Positions 17,496-26,354 of a DNA stretch of 64,000 nucleotides are shown here, piece by piece. A program made the translations under genes and the position numbers. This stretch comes from JABDQA01 sp963824415. GTDB taxonomy: Bacteria; Desulfobacterota; Desulfobulbia; Desulfobulbales; Desulfocapsaceae. The notes below the pieces were generated by a model that did not search any database, had not been told where the DNA came from, and was given only the letters and a program-made list of their open reading frames with translations. Numbering within the stretch: position 1 is the first letter of the stretch; every line of letters begins with the position of its first letter. The stretch spans positions 62,001-126,000 of the forward strand of contig CAWGPM010000008.1 of assembly GCA_963824415.1 (NCBI GenBank), read 5' to 3'.

Positions 17496-18941
17496 ATGGC
17501 GGAACCGCAGGAGCCCTTCTGGGACAGAACGAGGAAACTGATCAGAGAGTACTGGCCGCTCGGAGATCCGGTGGCCTTGAAAGATGTCATCGGCATCAAC
17601 CTGCCCAAGGGCGATCTTTCCAAGGTGCGCAGGAAGATCCAGGGGTGTTTGGAGGGCAAGGGCGGTGAAGTCTCGGCGCGCGCCCGGGCAGCGGAGCTGG
17701 GTGAAGCCTATCTGGTGCTCAACGCCAATGGCAGGAGGCGTTTTCTGAGCCTGCTGGCCGAAGAGTTCGATATCGATCACGAAGCAGTTGCAAAACTCAG
17801 CCTCGCGCTCCAGGAAGCCGAAGAGCCTGATCAACAGCGGGCGCTGATCCAGGAGCTGCGCAGTCTGCTCGAACCGCCGCACAGCAGGCTGCTCTGCCAG
17901 TTCAATGGATTGCAGGGTGGAGTCAAATTTCTGGTCGATCTCCGGGCCGAGTTGATGCACTGGGCCAAAGACAACCAGGCCTTAAAAGAGCTGGATCGAG
18001 ATCTTTACCGGTTGCTGGCCAGCTGGTTCGATGTCGGCTTCCTCGAACTGCAGCAGATCACCTGGAACAGTTCTGCGGCCCTGCTGGAAAAATTTATGCG
18101 CTACGAAGCGGTGCACGAAATCAGATCCTGGAAGGATCTGAAAAACCGGCTGGAGGGCGATCGGCGCTGCTACGCCTTTTTTCACCCGAGTATGCCGGAT
18201 GAACCCCTGATTTTCGTTGAGATCGCGCTGGTCAACGGCATATCGACCAATATCCATGAACTGCTCGACGAGAAGGCACCGACCACCAACCCGGATAAGG
18301 CTGATACGGCCATCTTCTACTCGATCTCCAACTGCCAGGCGGGGCTGGCCGGGGTCAGTTTCGGTAATTTCCTGATCAAACGGGTGGTCGCCGACCTGCT
18401 TACCCAGCTGCCGGGTCTGAAGACCTTTGCGACCCTGTCGCCGATCCCGGGTTTTGGCAAATGGTTGCAGAACCAGGTTGAGCGGGGTGATGGTGAATCT
18501 GCTGAAAATCCAGAAGCAGCAGAATCGAAAACCAAGGGATCAGACAGCCAGCAGGCAGCGCTGGCCGCCCGAGTGGTCGAGCAGCTTTCTCAATGCGATG
18601 ATCCGAGCGAGTTGATCAGCGACGTCGAACCCAAAGGGCGAGGTGCTGAAAAGAGCAGGCAATTTAAGCAGTCGCTGATGCAGCTCTGCGGTCACTATCT
18701 GCTCGGGGCCAAGCGTGGCCGCCAGGTCGAAGACCGGGTTGCCCATTTTCACCTGACCAACGGGGCCCGCATTCAGCAGATCAACTGGGCGGCCAACCTT
18801 TCGCCCCGCGGGCTGGAACAGTCGCTGGGCATGATGGTTAACTACCTCTATGATCTGCCGTCCATCGAAAAGCAGCACGAAGCCTACAGCAGCAGCGGGG
18901 AAATCTCCGCCTCCTCGGCAGTGCGCAAATTAGTTAGATAG
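17496..18941 (+). CDS. Malonyl-CoA decarboxylase
   Basis: A 481-residue protein of the MCD family, which converts malonyl-CoA to acetyl-CoA and CO2. An N-terminal helical domain (about residues 1-165, ending near LLEKFMRYEAVHEI) is followed by a GNAT-like catalytic domain. Family motifs: CYAFFHPSMPDEPLIFVEIAL, TAIFYSISNCQAGLAGVSFG with the catalytic Ser, FATLSPIPGF, and HFHLTNGA with the catalytic His. All are in the expected order. A Gln/Glu-rich insertion of about 30 residues sits around 330-360. GAAGGAA precedes the ATG. There are no malonate-utilisation (mdc or mat) genes nearby, so it may drain malonyl-CoA made by side reactions of acetyl-CoA carboxylase or serve dicarboxylate use. Confidence 0.93.
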   Translation: MAEPQEPFWDRTRKLIREYWPLGDPVALKDVIGINLPKGDLSKVRRKIQGCLEGKGGEVSARARAAELGEAYLVLNANGRRRFLSLLAEEFDIDHEAVAKLSLALQEAEEPDQQRALIQELRSLLEPPHSRLLCQFNGLQGGVKFLVDLRAELMHWAKDNQALKELDRDLYRLLASWFDVGFLELQQITWNSSAALLEKFMRYEAVHEIRSWKDLKNRLEGDRRCYAFFHPSMPDEPLIFVEIALVNGISTNIHELLDEKAPTTNPDKADTAIFYSISNCQAGLAGVSFGNFLIKRVVADLLTQLPGLKTFATLSPIPGFGKWLQNQVERGDGESAENPEAAESKTKGSDSQQAALAARVVEQLSQCDDPSELISDVEPKGRGAEKSRQFKQSLMQLCGHYLLGAKRGRQVEDRVAHFHLTNGARIQQINWAANLSPRGLEQSLGMMVNYLYDLPSIEKQHEAYSSSGEISASSAVRKLVR

Positions 18942-18967
18942 CGTTGGGCAGAGACCAATTCAGCTGA

Positions 18968-20365
18968 TCAGGTAAAACGCTCTTCATCGTTGTATTTATA
19001 TTCCCTGGAGAAGTACTTCAGGACAATGGCTTCCATTTTCGTGAAGAGGACCTGATTGGAGCCATGGGCGAACTTTTCGTAGAGCGGTAGGGCAATCTCA
19101 TTGAAGCTGTCCAGAAGCGCCGGGTCGAAATGAGCTCCGCGATCCTGATTCAATATCTCCAGCGACTTCTCCAGCGTCAGCTGCTCTTTGTAGGGCCGCT
19201 TGGAAGTCAGTGCATCAAAGACATCGGCGATCGCAAAAATCCTTGCACGCACCGGAATTTCATGGCCTTTGAGCCCGGCCGGGTAACCGCCGCCCGCGAA
19301 CTTTTCATGGTGGGAGCCAACCACATCGATTGCATCTTTGAGCCATCCTGACTGTTTTACGATGTCGATGCCGTGCTGAACATGGAGCTTCATCGTTTCA
19401 TATTCGTCTCCGGAGAGCTTGTCCGGCTTTAACAAAATCTGGTCGCTGATGCCGATTTTTCCGACATCATGCAGAAAGGCCCCTTTGATCAGGCCCTGAA
19501 TGAGCTTCGGCTTCAGGCTGATTCGCTCGGCCAGTTCAACAGAGTAGATGGTAACGCGGTAGTTATGGCTGTCGGTGTCGCTGTCGCGTTTGGCAATGGC
19601 ACTGCCGATGACCCGTAGCGTTTCGATATTGGATTCAACCAGGTTGTCGGTCAGTACGGTAAGCTGGTGGATGAGCCTGCTGATCACCGGGTAGAGGATC
19701 AAGGTGGTCAGCAGGACGATGGCAATCGCGCCGAACACGGAATTGGCAATTCGGCTGGAGACCTCTTTTCTGGCCTTTGCGGAGACCTCGAAGATGCCCT
19801 CGATAAAGGCGGATTGCTTACCCGTCTTATCATAGAGCGGAAAACTCAAACGCATATAGGGGGTATTTTTGATTCGTCTGAAAGCCTGCCTGGTCGTCGG
19901 GTTGTTCTGAACCTGGGACTCGATCGACCGGGCAAGTTTTTCAACCGCATCCGCCTGGGGATATCTGGCATCTGACTCCGCGGCAATCCGGCGTCCGTCT
20001 ACCCCATAAATGCTCGAGTAGACCAGCAGCCCTGCCGAAGGTCGGGACTTGCCTGCGATCAGCAGCATTTTCAAGGCCTGCTCAATCTCTGCCTGATTCT
20101 CATCTATGGCGTGGCCCAGCTGTTGGATCTGATTGTTGAAGTTCGTGACAACCTCGGCAGCACGATCGTTAACCAGGTTACCCAACCGTTTGTATTCGAG
20201 CAGGAACACGATGACCGCAAGAACGACGGAGATAATGGCGGCCGCGATCAGCAGCCGCAAGATCAATTGCCGATGAATGAACCTTTTCGCCCCTTTCCTT
20301 TTCAGAAGGGATATAAGCCCGTTTATATCGGAGGCGTTTATGACATTTACTAATTTTTCAAGCAT
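18968..20365 (-). CDS. Membrane HD-GYP domain c-di-GMP phosphodiesterase
   Basis: A 465-residue protein with two membrane helices (about residues 33-57 and 210-230) bracketing a periplasmic sensor region of about 150 residues, then a cytoplasmic HD-GYP domain. The signature HDVGKIGISDQIL and HHEKFAGGGYPAGLKG are intact, including the paired metal-binding His and the GYP, so catalysis is likely. These enzymes hydrolyse c-di-GMP to pGpG or GMP. The periplasmic part looks like a Cache-type sensor with an SIYGVDGRRIA segment, but I cannot name its ligand. It converges with the malonyl-CoA decarboxylase gene across only 26 bases. Upstream, a 265-base region holds its promoter. Confidence 0.88.
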   Translation of the reverse strand: MLEKLVNVINASDINGLISLLKRKGAKRFIHRQLILRLLIAAAIISVVLAVIVFLLEYKRLGNLVNDRAAEVVTNFNNQIQQLGHAIDENQAEIEQALKMLLIAGKSRPSAGLLVYSSIYGVDGRRIAAESDARYPQADAVEKLARSIESQVQNNPTTRQAFRRIKNTPYMRLSFPLYDKTGKQSAFIEGIFEVSAKARKEVSSRIANSVFGAIAIVLLTTLILYPVISRLIHQLTVLTDNLVESNIETLRVIGSAIAKRDSDTDSHNYRVTIYSVELAERISLKPKLIQGLIKGAFLHDVGKIGISDQILLKPDKLSGDEYETMKLHVQHGIDIVKQSGWLKDAIDVVGSHHEKFAGGGYPAGLKGHEIPVRARIFAIADVFDALTSKRPYKEQLTLEKSLEILNQDRGAHFDPALLDSFNEIALPLYEKFAHGSNQVLFTKMEAIVLKYFSREYKYNDEERFT

Positions 20366-20630
20366 GGTATCTGGTGCCGCTTCTTACCATTGAGGTCGAA
20401 ATGTGATATAGCTTGGATAAGTCAGGTGCGAATCAGTCTCCTGGTAATCGGTTGATCTGTGTGAAAACCTGCATGTTGCTCCTGTTCCTTGAGCAGTATA
20501 TTATCAAATGATGGTGAAGAGCAAGAAAAGCGGTCATCAATGTTGAGGCGTATTCACTTCGCCTGACGGCGGTTTGGTCATGGAATCTGGCTGAATCGTC
20601 TTTGATGCGCATATTCCCCGTGGTGTTCAG

Positions 20631-21119
20631 ATGAAGCGTAAACTAATTCTCGTCTTGCTGTATTGGGTTGTCGTTGTTGTGCTCTCATCGTGCGCAAAGG
20701 AAGATATCTTCAAGGCTTTGAAGATCGACTACACTCCTGCCCCGGAGAAGATAACGGCAGAACAGAAAACGATATCTGATCTAAAAAAACAGCTGGCCGC
20801 TTCAAAGAAAAATGAAAAAGAGCTCAAGAATCGAATCGCACAGCTCGAGAAAGAAATCAGTGAAAAAGAAGCTGTGCTCAGCGGCCAGGTTGGGCAACTC
20901 GAGCTGGAAATAGCTGAGCAAGAAAGCGCGCTCAATGAGCAGATTGTAGAGCTCAAAAAAGCAATCGATGAACAGGAGGCCATCATCTCGATCCAGGGCA
21001 AGGTCATCGGCCTGCTCGATGATGCTGAGCGGACGCTGCAGAAAAATATCGAGGCTCAGGTTCGGGAGAAGACACTCCAGCAATCGGTTTTTGGACCATT
21101 GCCTTCTTCTCGACCCTGA
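20631..21119 (+). CDS. Coiled-coil lipoprotein of unknown function
   Basis: A 162-residue lipoprotein: N-terminal hydrophobic segment ending in lipobox VLSSC (Cys21), then a long continuous coiled coil (about residues 44-145) made of regular Lys/Glu/Leu heptads (KKNEKELKNRIAQLEKEIS and following). I do not recognise a family. Shape and location resemble periplasmic spacer lipoproteins such as Lpp-like or efflux adapters, but that is only analogy. The last 20 residues (QQSVFGPLPSSRP) look unstructured. Its 3' end overlaps the decayed transporter fragment on the opposite strand. The ATG at 20631 has only a weak ribosome binding site (GGTGTTCAG). Confidence 0.6.
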   Translation: MKRKLILVLLYWVVVVVLSSCAKEDIFKALKIDYTPAPEKITAEQKTISDLKKQLAASKKNEKELKNRIAQLEKEISEKEAVLSGQVGQLELEIAEQESALNEQIVELKKAIDEQEAIISIQGKVIGLLDDAERTLQKNIEAQVREKTLQQSVFGPLPSSRP

Positions 21120-21434
21120 ACCGTATGTCGGTCATCCACTCCGGATGGCCAAGCAGCTTGGAAAAAGCAAGAAAGGCCGACTGAATCGGCCCTGGCGGCG
21201 GCTTGTTGGGCACGAGTCTGGTCGCAACCCAGGCAAACACCGCGGTAAAGGGTAAAAAATACAGGTGTTGATCAGGTTGAACAGAGTGTTGGCATTGGCG
21301 ATCTGGCGGGGTACCTCCGCAGCCAGCGACAGCGGCGGGAAGATCAGTATAAGCAGGATTAAAAGAGCTGAACCCACCCCCGTGCAGAAGGTTTTTTCCA
21401 TCGGTGTTTTACTTGAAAAATGTCTCAATTTCAA
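21004..21434 (-). pseudogene. Decayed membrane-transporter fragment, Na+/phosphate symporter-like
   Basis: Two overlapping minus-strand frames join into one recognisable stretch. The first reads VPRQIANANTLFNLINTCIFYP, after a hydrophobic helix; the second continues with FTAVFAWVATRLVPNKPP. The switch occurs near 21245-21250 where one base is missing (CCTTTACC in place of CCCTTTACC or CCTTTTACC). The combined segment resembles the repeat 'ArqiAnahtLFNvi..l.flPF' seen in Na/Pi cotransporter family proteins, which is my recollection and not a search result. The rest of the family (other repeats and the PhoU-like tail) is absent, and the remaining sequence runs into the 3' end of the lipoprotein gene. 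A remnant of deletion is the simplest reading. Confidence 0.4.
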
Positions 21435-21564
21435 TATTTTGTCTTTTCATCACTGATTCTAAAGGGTACAAACTGGGTTATTTGCATAATTGGGTAACTT
21501 TAGAATAAGATTATGATATTGTTCAGATAATAATAGTTTTCATTGTTTTTCCATGAACGTCAGG

Positions 21565-22692
21565 TTAGGTGCGGCTCTGATGGTTCCGCACCGTTTTGCT
21601 TAGAATTTCAGTTATTAACCGGTAGTTTTTCGAAGAATCGTGCGTTTCGCGGACATGGTTTGCAGCCGCTTGCCGCATCGCTGCTCTGGTCTCATCGTGG
21701 GTCAATATCGTTTTGATTGCCTCGCCAAACTGCTCAGGCTGGGCAAAGGGCGTGAGCAGGCCGGTCTCTTTATCGACAACCGCTTCGCTGGCGCCCCAGT
21801 CCCGATAGGCGACCACTGGAAGCCCGGTTGACTGGGCCTCAAGGTAGACCATGCCGAGCGACTCCTGGATTCCGGGAAAGGCGAAAACATCAGCGGCGCT
21901 GTAATAGCGGTAGAGCTCGCGGCGGGGGATTTTGCCGGTAAAGAGACAGTCCGGTCCCAGCTTTTGGAGGCCATCTCGTTCCAGGAGGCTGCGGTTTTTC
22001 CCGTCGCCAATGACCACGAGCAGGATATTGCAGCCCTGCTGCCGCAGTCGTGCACAAGCGTCGATGACGATTTGTATACCATCCGACTTGACCCCCGGCC
22101 TGAACATCGCAGTGCACAGCACCACTTTTCTGGGACCCGCTTGCCACTGCTGCCGGATTTGATCACGGGAGGTCTGGTCGAAGGCGAAATGGTTTGGCTG
22201 CAGCCCCGGGGCGATATAGCAGATGCGGTCTTCGCGCAGCAGGCGCCTGAGGTTGAGCAGATCCTTTTTTTTGTTGGCAAAGACCAGATTTGCCGCTTCC
22301 AGGGCCCTGCGGTTGAGCAGAAATCCCGGCAGGGTTTTCAGACGCTTTCGGTGCTTGGTGGCGTAGATTCCCTGAAATATCACGTAAGGGATCTGCAATT
22401 TGGCGGCGCAAGCGGGGCCGAGCAGGTCAGGCGCTTTATAGTAACTGTGATAGCTCAGCCACAGGTCGGGCGGGTTGGGCTTGAGCTCGGCGCGAAGCCG
22501 CCTCGCCTCGCCCAAGGCCTGCCAGAGACCTTGGGGTTTCCAGTAAACCCAGCGGCTGCGCAGGGTGGAGGCCAGCGCCACCCGATGGCCCTCGCGGATG
22601 AGATAATCGTGCAATTCCATTCCGGTGATCAGGTCGCCGGACGGGTTGGCATGGCCCGGCGGCTTGAACGGCATGTAAAAACTTATATTCAT
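21565..22692 (-). CDS. GT4-family glycosyltransferase
   Basis: A 375-residue protein with two Rossmann-like halves of GT-B fold. The N-terminal half holds MNISFYMPFKPPGHANPSGD (acceptor-side loop) and the C-terminal half the donor site with LVVIGDGKNRS, the catalytic region FAFPGIQESLGMVYLEAQSTGLPVV (EX7E motif). These fit family GT4 retaining transferases of polysaccharide or lipid-sugar synthesis; the sugar cannot be assigned. It is transcribed away from the glycerate kinase gene (214-base gap). A membrane-topology scan shows no helix, so it is cytosolic or peripheral. The GtrA-like and COG4671-like genes in the window suggest envelope glycan work but are not in one operon with it. Confidence 0.85.
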   Translation of the reverse strand: MNISFYMPFKPPGHANPSGDLITGMELHDYLIREGHRVALASTLRSRWVYWKPQGLWQALGEARRLRAELKPNPPDLWLSYHSYYKAPDLLGPACAAKLQIPYVIFQGIYATKHRKRLKTLPGFLLNRRALEAANLVFANKKKDLLNLRRLLREDRICYIAPGLQPNHFAFDQTSRDQIRQQWQAGPRKVVLCTAMFRPGVKSDGIQIVIDACARLRQQGCNILLVVIGDGKNRSLLERDGLQKLGPDCLFTGKIPRRELYRYYSAADVFAFPGIQESLGMVYLEAQSTGLPVVAYRDWGASEAVVDKETGLLTPFAQPEQFGEAIKTILTHDETRAAMRQAAANHVRETHDSSKNYRLITEILSKTVRNHQSRT

Positions 22693-22906
22693 CGCTAATG
22701 GACGAAAGGCGGCTAGAAGATGTATGTGTGAAGCGTCGCCCTGCGACTGCCGGCAGGGTGGTGTGCATCCATTCTAATGCAAGGCCGGATGAATGTGAAG
22801 CAGTTATGCAGTCGCGCCCCTTCTGGCTATATCCTCATAATTACAGTATAGTATCGCCGTAGATCGGCCAACCGTTACACCATTGTCTTCAGCCCCGTGA
22901 GGTATT

Positions 22907-24292
22907 ATGAGCGTTTTGTCCCGCAGAGAAGATCTAGAAGCGATATTTCAGGCCGGTTTGCGGCGGGTGGATCCCCACCGCATGCTCATCGACCATGTGC
23001 GCCTGGACGGCAGCGTCCTGTCCGTTGATCTCGGAGACGGCGGCCAGCGCTTCGACCTGGCTCCCTATCAAAAGATATATCTGATTGGAGCGGGCAAGGC
23101 TACTGCGCCGATGGCCCGGGCTATGGAGATTATTTTGGGCGACCGTCTGGACGGCGGGATCATCTGCGTCAAGTATGGCCACACCGAAAAACTGCAGAAG
23201 GTCGAAACCATTGAAGCCGCCCATCCGGTTCCCGATGAAAATGGCCAGAAAGGTGCGCAGAAGATCCTGGCCCTGGCCGAATCCGGCGACGAACAGACGC
23301 TCTTCATCTCGCTTATTTCAGGCGGCGGCTCCGCCCTGTTGACCCTGCCCTGGAGCGGGAGCAGCAACCTGGAAGGTACCTCGCTGAGCCTGGAGGACAA
23401 GCAGCAGACCACCCAGCAATTGCTGGCCTGCGGTGCCGATATCGAAGAGATCAACTGTATCAGGAAGCATCTGTCGATGATCAAGGGCGGGCGTCTGGTC
23501 GAGCGCATGGCCCCGGCCCGCTCGATCAACTTTATCCTCTCCGATGTGGTAGGTGATACCCTGTCCAGCATTGCTTCCGGCGTCACCTGCGGAGATCCGA
23601 CAACCTATGCGGATGCGCAGAGTATCCTGCGAAAATATGAGATTGAAGACCGGGTACCGGCAGTGGTGCGCGATCTGCTTGAGCGCGGCAACAGCGGTGA
23701 AATTCCCGAAACGCTGAAACCCGGTGATCCGGCTCTGGATCTGACGGCCAATGTGCTGATCGGCACCAACCTGCAGGCCCTCGAGGCGGCTGCAGAAGAG
23801 GGCGAAAGACGGGGCTATCGGGTGATCCGGCTGACCAGCAGAATTGTCGGTGAGGCCAAAGAGGTCGCTACGACGCTGGCTGCCATTGCCATCGATTGTG
23901 CGGACCGGGCAACCATTGCTGAACCGCCGGTCTGCATCCTCTCCGGCGGTGAGCCGGTGGTACGCCTCAAAGGTCATGGCAAGGGCGGCCGCAACCAGGA
24001 AATGGCGCTGGCCTATCTGATCGAAATTAAAAGGTATAAAGAGCTCTGCGGAAGTCTGTCTTTTCTGGCCGCCTCCACCGACGGCAACGACGGCCCGACC
24101 GATGCGGCAGGAGCTTTTGCCGATCTTGCGCTGCTCGAAGCAGCCGCTGCAGCCGGACTGGATCCGTCGGTCTATCTGATGGACAACGATTCGTATCATT
24201 TTTTTGAACAATGCGACGGGCTTTTGAAAACCGGACCTACCAATACCAATGTCTGTGATCTGCATATTTCGCTGATCGAATCAAAAGTGTAA
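22907..24292 (+). CDS. Glycerate 2-kinase, GckA/TtuD (MOFRL) family
   Basis: A 461-residue kinase that phosphorylates D-glycerate at carbon 2 to give 2-phosphoglycerate. The N-terminal DUF4147-like domain has LIGAGKATAPMARAME and SLISGGGSALL; the C-terminal MOFRL domain has GGRNQEMALAYL, STDGNDGPTDAAGAFAD and the ending TGPTNTNVCDLHI. Length and motif order are standard. This links glyoxylate/serine-derived or sugar-acid carbon to lower glycolysis. It reads in the same direction as the NlpC/P60 and glycosyltransferase genes; the 52-base gap to the former makes co-transcription possible but not functionally obvious. Confidence 0.92.
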   Translation: MSVLSRREDLEAIFQAGLRRVDPHRMLIDHVRLDGSVLSVDLGDGGQRFDLAPYQKIYLIGAGKATAPMARAMEIILGDRLDGGIICVKYGHTEKLQKVETIEAAHPVPDENGQKGAQKILALAESGDEQTLFISLISGGGSALLTLPWSGSSNLEGTSLSLEDKQQTTQQLLACGADIEEINCIRKHLSMIKGGRLVERMAPARSINFILSDVVGDTLSSIASGVTCGDPTTYADAQSILRKYEIEDRVPAVVRDLLERGNSGEIPETLKPGDPALDLTANVLIGTNLQALEAAAEEGERRGYRVIRLTSRIVGEAKEVATTLAAIAIDCADRATIAEPPVCILSGGEPVVRLKGHGKGGRNQEMALAYLIEIKRYKELCGSLSFLAASTDGNDGPTDAAGAFADLALLEAAAAAGLDPSVYLMDNDSYHFFEQCDGLLKTGPTNTNVCDLHISLIESKV

Positions 24293-24344
24293 GAACCATC
24301 ACCTGAGACGATTGAGCATAAACGGTCCCGGCAGTTTGCAAGCT

Positions 24345-24878
24345 ATGCTAACAAAACGCGCAGAATGTTTTCTTTTTTTCCGGGCAAAAACCGCCGTCTG
24401 GCTCAAGGTTCTGCTTGTTCTGCTGCTTTTTTCCCCGCTCATCCAGAACTGCAGCAAGCAGCGAGTGGGACCGCCCCAGCCTTTGCCTGAACTCGGTCTG
24501 AGCAGTGCCCAGGTAAAAAGCAAACTGATCCAGCACTACAACGACTGGCGTGGTGTACCGTATCGCAACGGTGGTCAGAGTCGGCAGGGTATCGATTGCT
24601 CCGCTTTCGTTCAACTCACCTATAAAGAGCAGCTTCGGCTGAACCTGCCCCGCACCACGACTCAGCAGGCCTACTCCGGCATTCAGATTTCCACTGGCGG
24701 GCTGCGCCCTGGCGATCTGGTGCTGTTCAAGACCGGCTGGGGGGAGCGCCATATCGGTATTTACCTGGAAAGGAGCAACTTCATGCATGTTTCAGCCAAC
24801 CGCGGCGTGATGGTTTCAAGTATTGCCGAGCCTTACTGGCGCAAAAGGTTCTGGCAGGCTCGTCGGGTTTTCAATTAA
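24345..24878 (+). CDS. NlpC/P60 family lipoprotein peptidase
   Basis: A 177-residue lipoprotein: N-terminal hydrophobic segment with lipobox LIQNC, then an NlpC/P60 domain. Catalytic residues are visible: Cys in QGIDCSAFVQL, His in ERHIGIYL, and the third polar residue in the MHVSANRGV region. Such enzymes cut gamma-D-Glu to diaminopimelate bonds in peptidoglycan peptides, at the inner face of the outer membrane. The start is uncertain: ATG at 24345 gives a good leader, but a TTG at 24312 in the same frame is also open and neither has a clear ribosome binding site. The stop is 14 bases before the ATG of the next gene. Confidence 0.85.
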   Translation: MLTKRAECFLFFRAKTAVWLKVLLVLLLFSPLIQNCSKQRVGPPQPLPELGLSSAQVKSKLIQHYNDWRGVPYRNGGQSRQGIDCSAFVQLTYKEQLRLNLPRTTTQQAYSGIQISTGGLRPGDLVLFKTGWGERHIGIYLERSNFMHVSANRGVMVSSIAEPYWRKRFWQARRVFN

Positions 24879-24892
24879 GCGGTGTGATTGCC

Positions 24893-26044
24893 ATGAGTGT
24901 GCGTCTGGATATTCTGATCTATGGCCATGATGGCCGGGGACTGGGCCATGTCAGCAGGTCGGTCGCCATCGGGATGGCGCTGCGCCGGCTGTACCCGCAG
25001 CTCAAGGTCTGTCTGCTGACCGGATGCGCCCAGACTCAGCAGCTGATCGGCGAGGCGTCGTTGGACTGGCTGAAACTACCGGCCTATGATTCCGAGGTCA
25101 TCGATGGCAAATCAAGCGGCATCGACGGGCCGTCAGGCTTTAGCGATGCTGAGCTTGGCAGCCTGCGAGCCGAACAGATCAGGCAGATTGTCCGACAGTA
25201 CCGCCCGCGTCTGGTTCTGGTCGACCACAGCCCCCAGGGCAAGCATCGGGAACTGGTCCCGGCACTGCAAGTTTCAGAGAAAGACGGGTCGACCTGGATA
25301 CTGGGCGTGCGCGGGGTGGTCGGCTCGGTGGCGCAGCTCAGTTCTGATTTGGCTGGCGAGCTCTTTCAGCGCTTCTATTCGGGCCTGCTCTGGTATGGGG
25401 ATGCAACCATTCTGGGGCGCTCTCAGCTCGACGAACTGGCCCGCCGTTTCGGGCTGCAGCCCCAGGAGTGCGGTTACGTTTCCCGGCTCAGTGAAATGCT
25501 GCCTTCACGACCGGTGGGGGGAACCCGGCGGGAGGGATGCACGATTTCGATACCCTGGTTCAGCGAACAAACCAGAATCTTTTTCAACAAGCTTGTCGAG
25601 GCCATGGTACTGGTGGGACCCGTTTTTGGACGCTTTCGGGTGTTTGTCGGCGGCTCGGATCTGGGCATGGCCCGGGAGGCCCTGCAGGATCTCGATTTCT
25701 GTTTTGTCGAGCCCTTTGGCGACCCCTATATGCAGGCGCTTTACTCTTCCAGAAGTAGTGTTATTTTAGGTGGTTACAATTCGCTAGCGGATGTTCTGTC
25801 CGCCTCCATACCTGCTCTGGTGGTTCTGCGTGATATGCGTGACCGGGAGCAGCAGGATCATCTCACAGCGCTGACCGGGGCGCTGGCCGGTCGCCTGGCG
25901 GTGGTTGAGGAAAACGATTGCAGTGTTGAGCAGCTTGCCGCCGAACTCGAGCGGCTCATGCGGTTTGGCGTCGACCCGCTGGATAACCCCGTGAATCTGC
26001 GCGGCGCTCAGCGCAGCGCAGAAATTCTTGCCGCCCTCCTCTAG
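24893..26044 (+). CDS. MurG-like predicted glycosyltransferase (COG4671 type)
   Basis: A 383-residue GT-B protein. The N-terminus ILIYGHDGRGLGHVSRS is the nucleotide-sugar acceptor loop of COG4671-type predicted glycosyltransferases, relatives of MurG and of UDP-GlcNAc epimerase-like proteins. The C-terminal half contains GGYNSLADVLSASIPALV, equivalent to the MurG GGx(S/T) donor-binding loop, and a DRE-rich segment. A GTG at 24884 in frame is an alternative start; ATG at 24893 is preferred because the family begins close to this strand. It closely follows the NlpC/P60 gene. The acceptor is unknown. Confidence 0.8.
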   Translation: MSVRLDILIYGHDGRGLGHVSRSVAIGMALRRLYPQLKVCLLTGCAQTQQLIGEASLDWLKLPAYDSEVIDGKSSGIDGPSGFSDAELGSLRAEQIRQIVRQYRPRLVLVDHSPQGKHRELVPALQVSEKDGSTWILGVRGVVGSVAQLSSDLAGELFQRFYSGLLWYGDATILGRSQLDELARRFGLQPQECGYVSRLSEMLPSRPVGGTRREGCTISIPWFSEQTRIFFNKLVEAMVLVGPVFGRFRVFVGGSDLGMAREALQDLDFCFVEPFGDPYMQALYSSRSSVILGGYNSLADVLSASIPALVVLRDMRDREQQDHLTALTGALAGRLAVVEENDCSVEQLAAELERLMRFGVDPLDNPVNLRGAQRSAEILAALL

Positions 26045-26155
26045 ACATAATGTTTTCCAATTGTTCCGATGACACAATTTGTGCCATTTTTAATTGATGA
26101 TGAAAAGACAGTATTTCCAGCCTTCGGGCGAGTCGATACGGCCTGCTATCCCGTA

Positions 26156-26242
26156 TCGCTTTTGGGGTAGGCATAGTAACTATATGGCCCTCCCCAAGTC
26201 TTTTTGGCTTGCAGGCCGCCTCAAATCGTGAACGTCAGGCTA
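26156..26242 (+). repeat. Dispersed 87-bp structured repeat, copy A
   Basis: From TCGCTTTTGGGG to TCAGGCTA this block matches 44272-44358 at roughly three of four positions. Shared blocks are TCGCTTTTGGGG, CCCCAAGTCT, TTGG, GGCCG, CTCAA and TCGTGAAC. In this copy the hairpin arms (GGGGTAGGC and GGCCCTCCCC) are imperfect. It lies about 110 bases after the glycosyltransferase stop and 113 before the ABC gene. Copying between intergenic sites suggests a REP-like element or a conserved RNA. Confidence 0.6.
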
Positions 26243-26354
26243 GAGAGATTCCCCAACCGGTATTATGGTAGTCCGGACAGCTCAGGCAGCTGCGCCTTAT
26301 TAAAGGTGCACTATTGAGCACAGATCAACGATCGAGGCCTCAAAGGCAGTGGCA

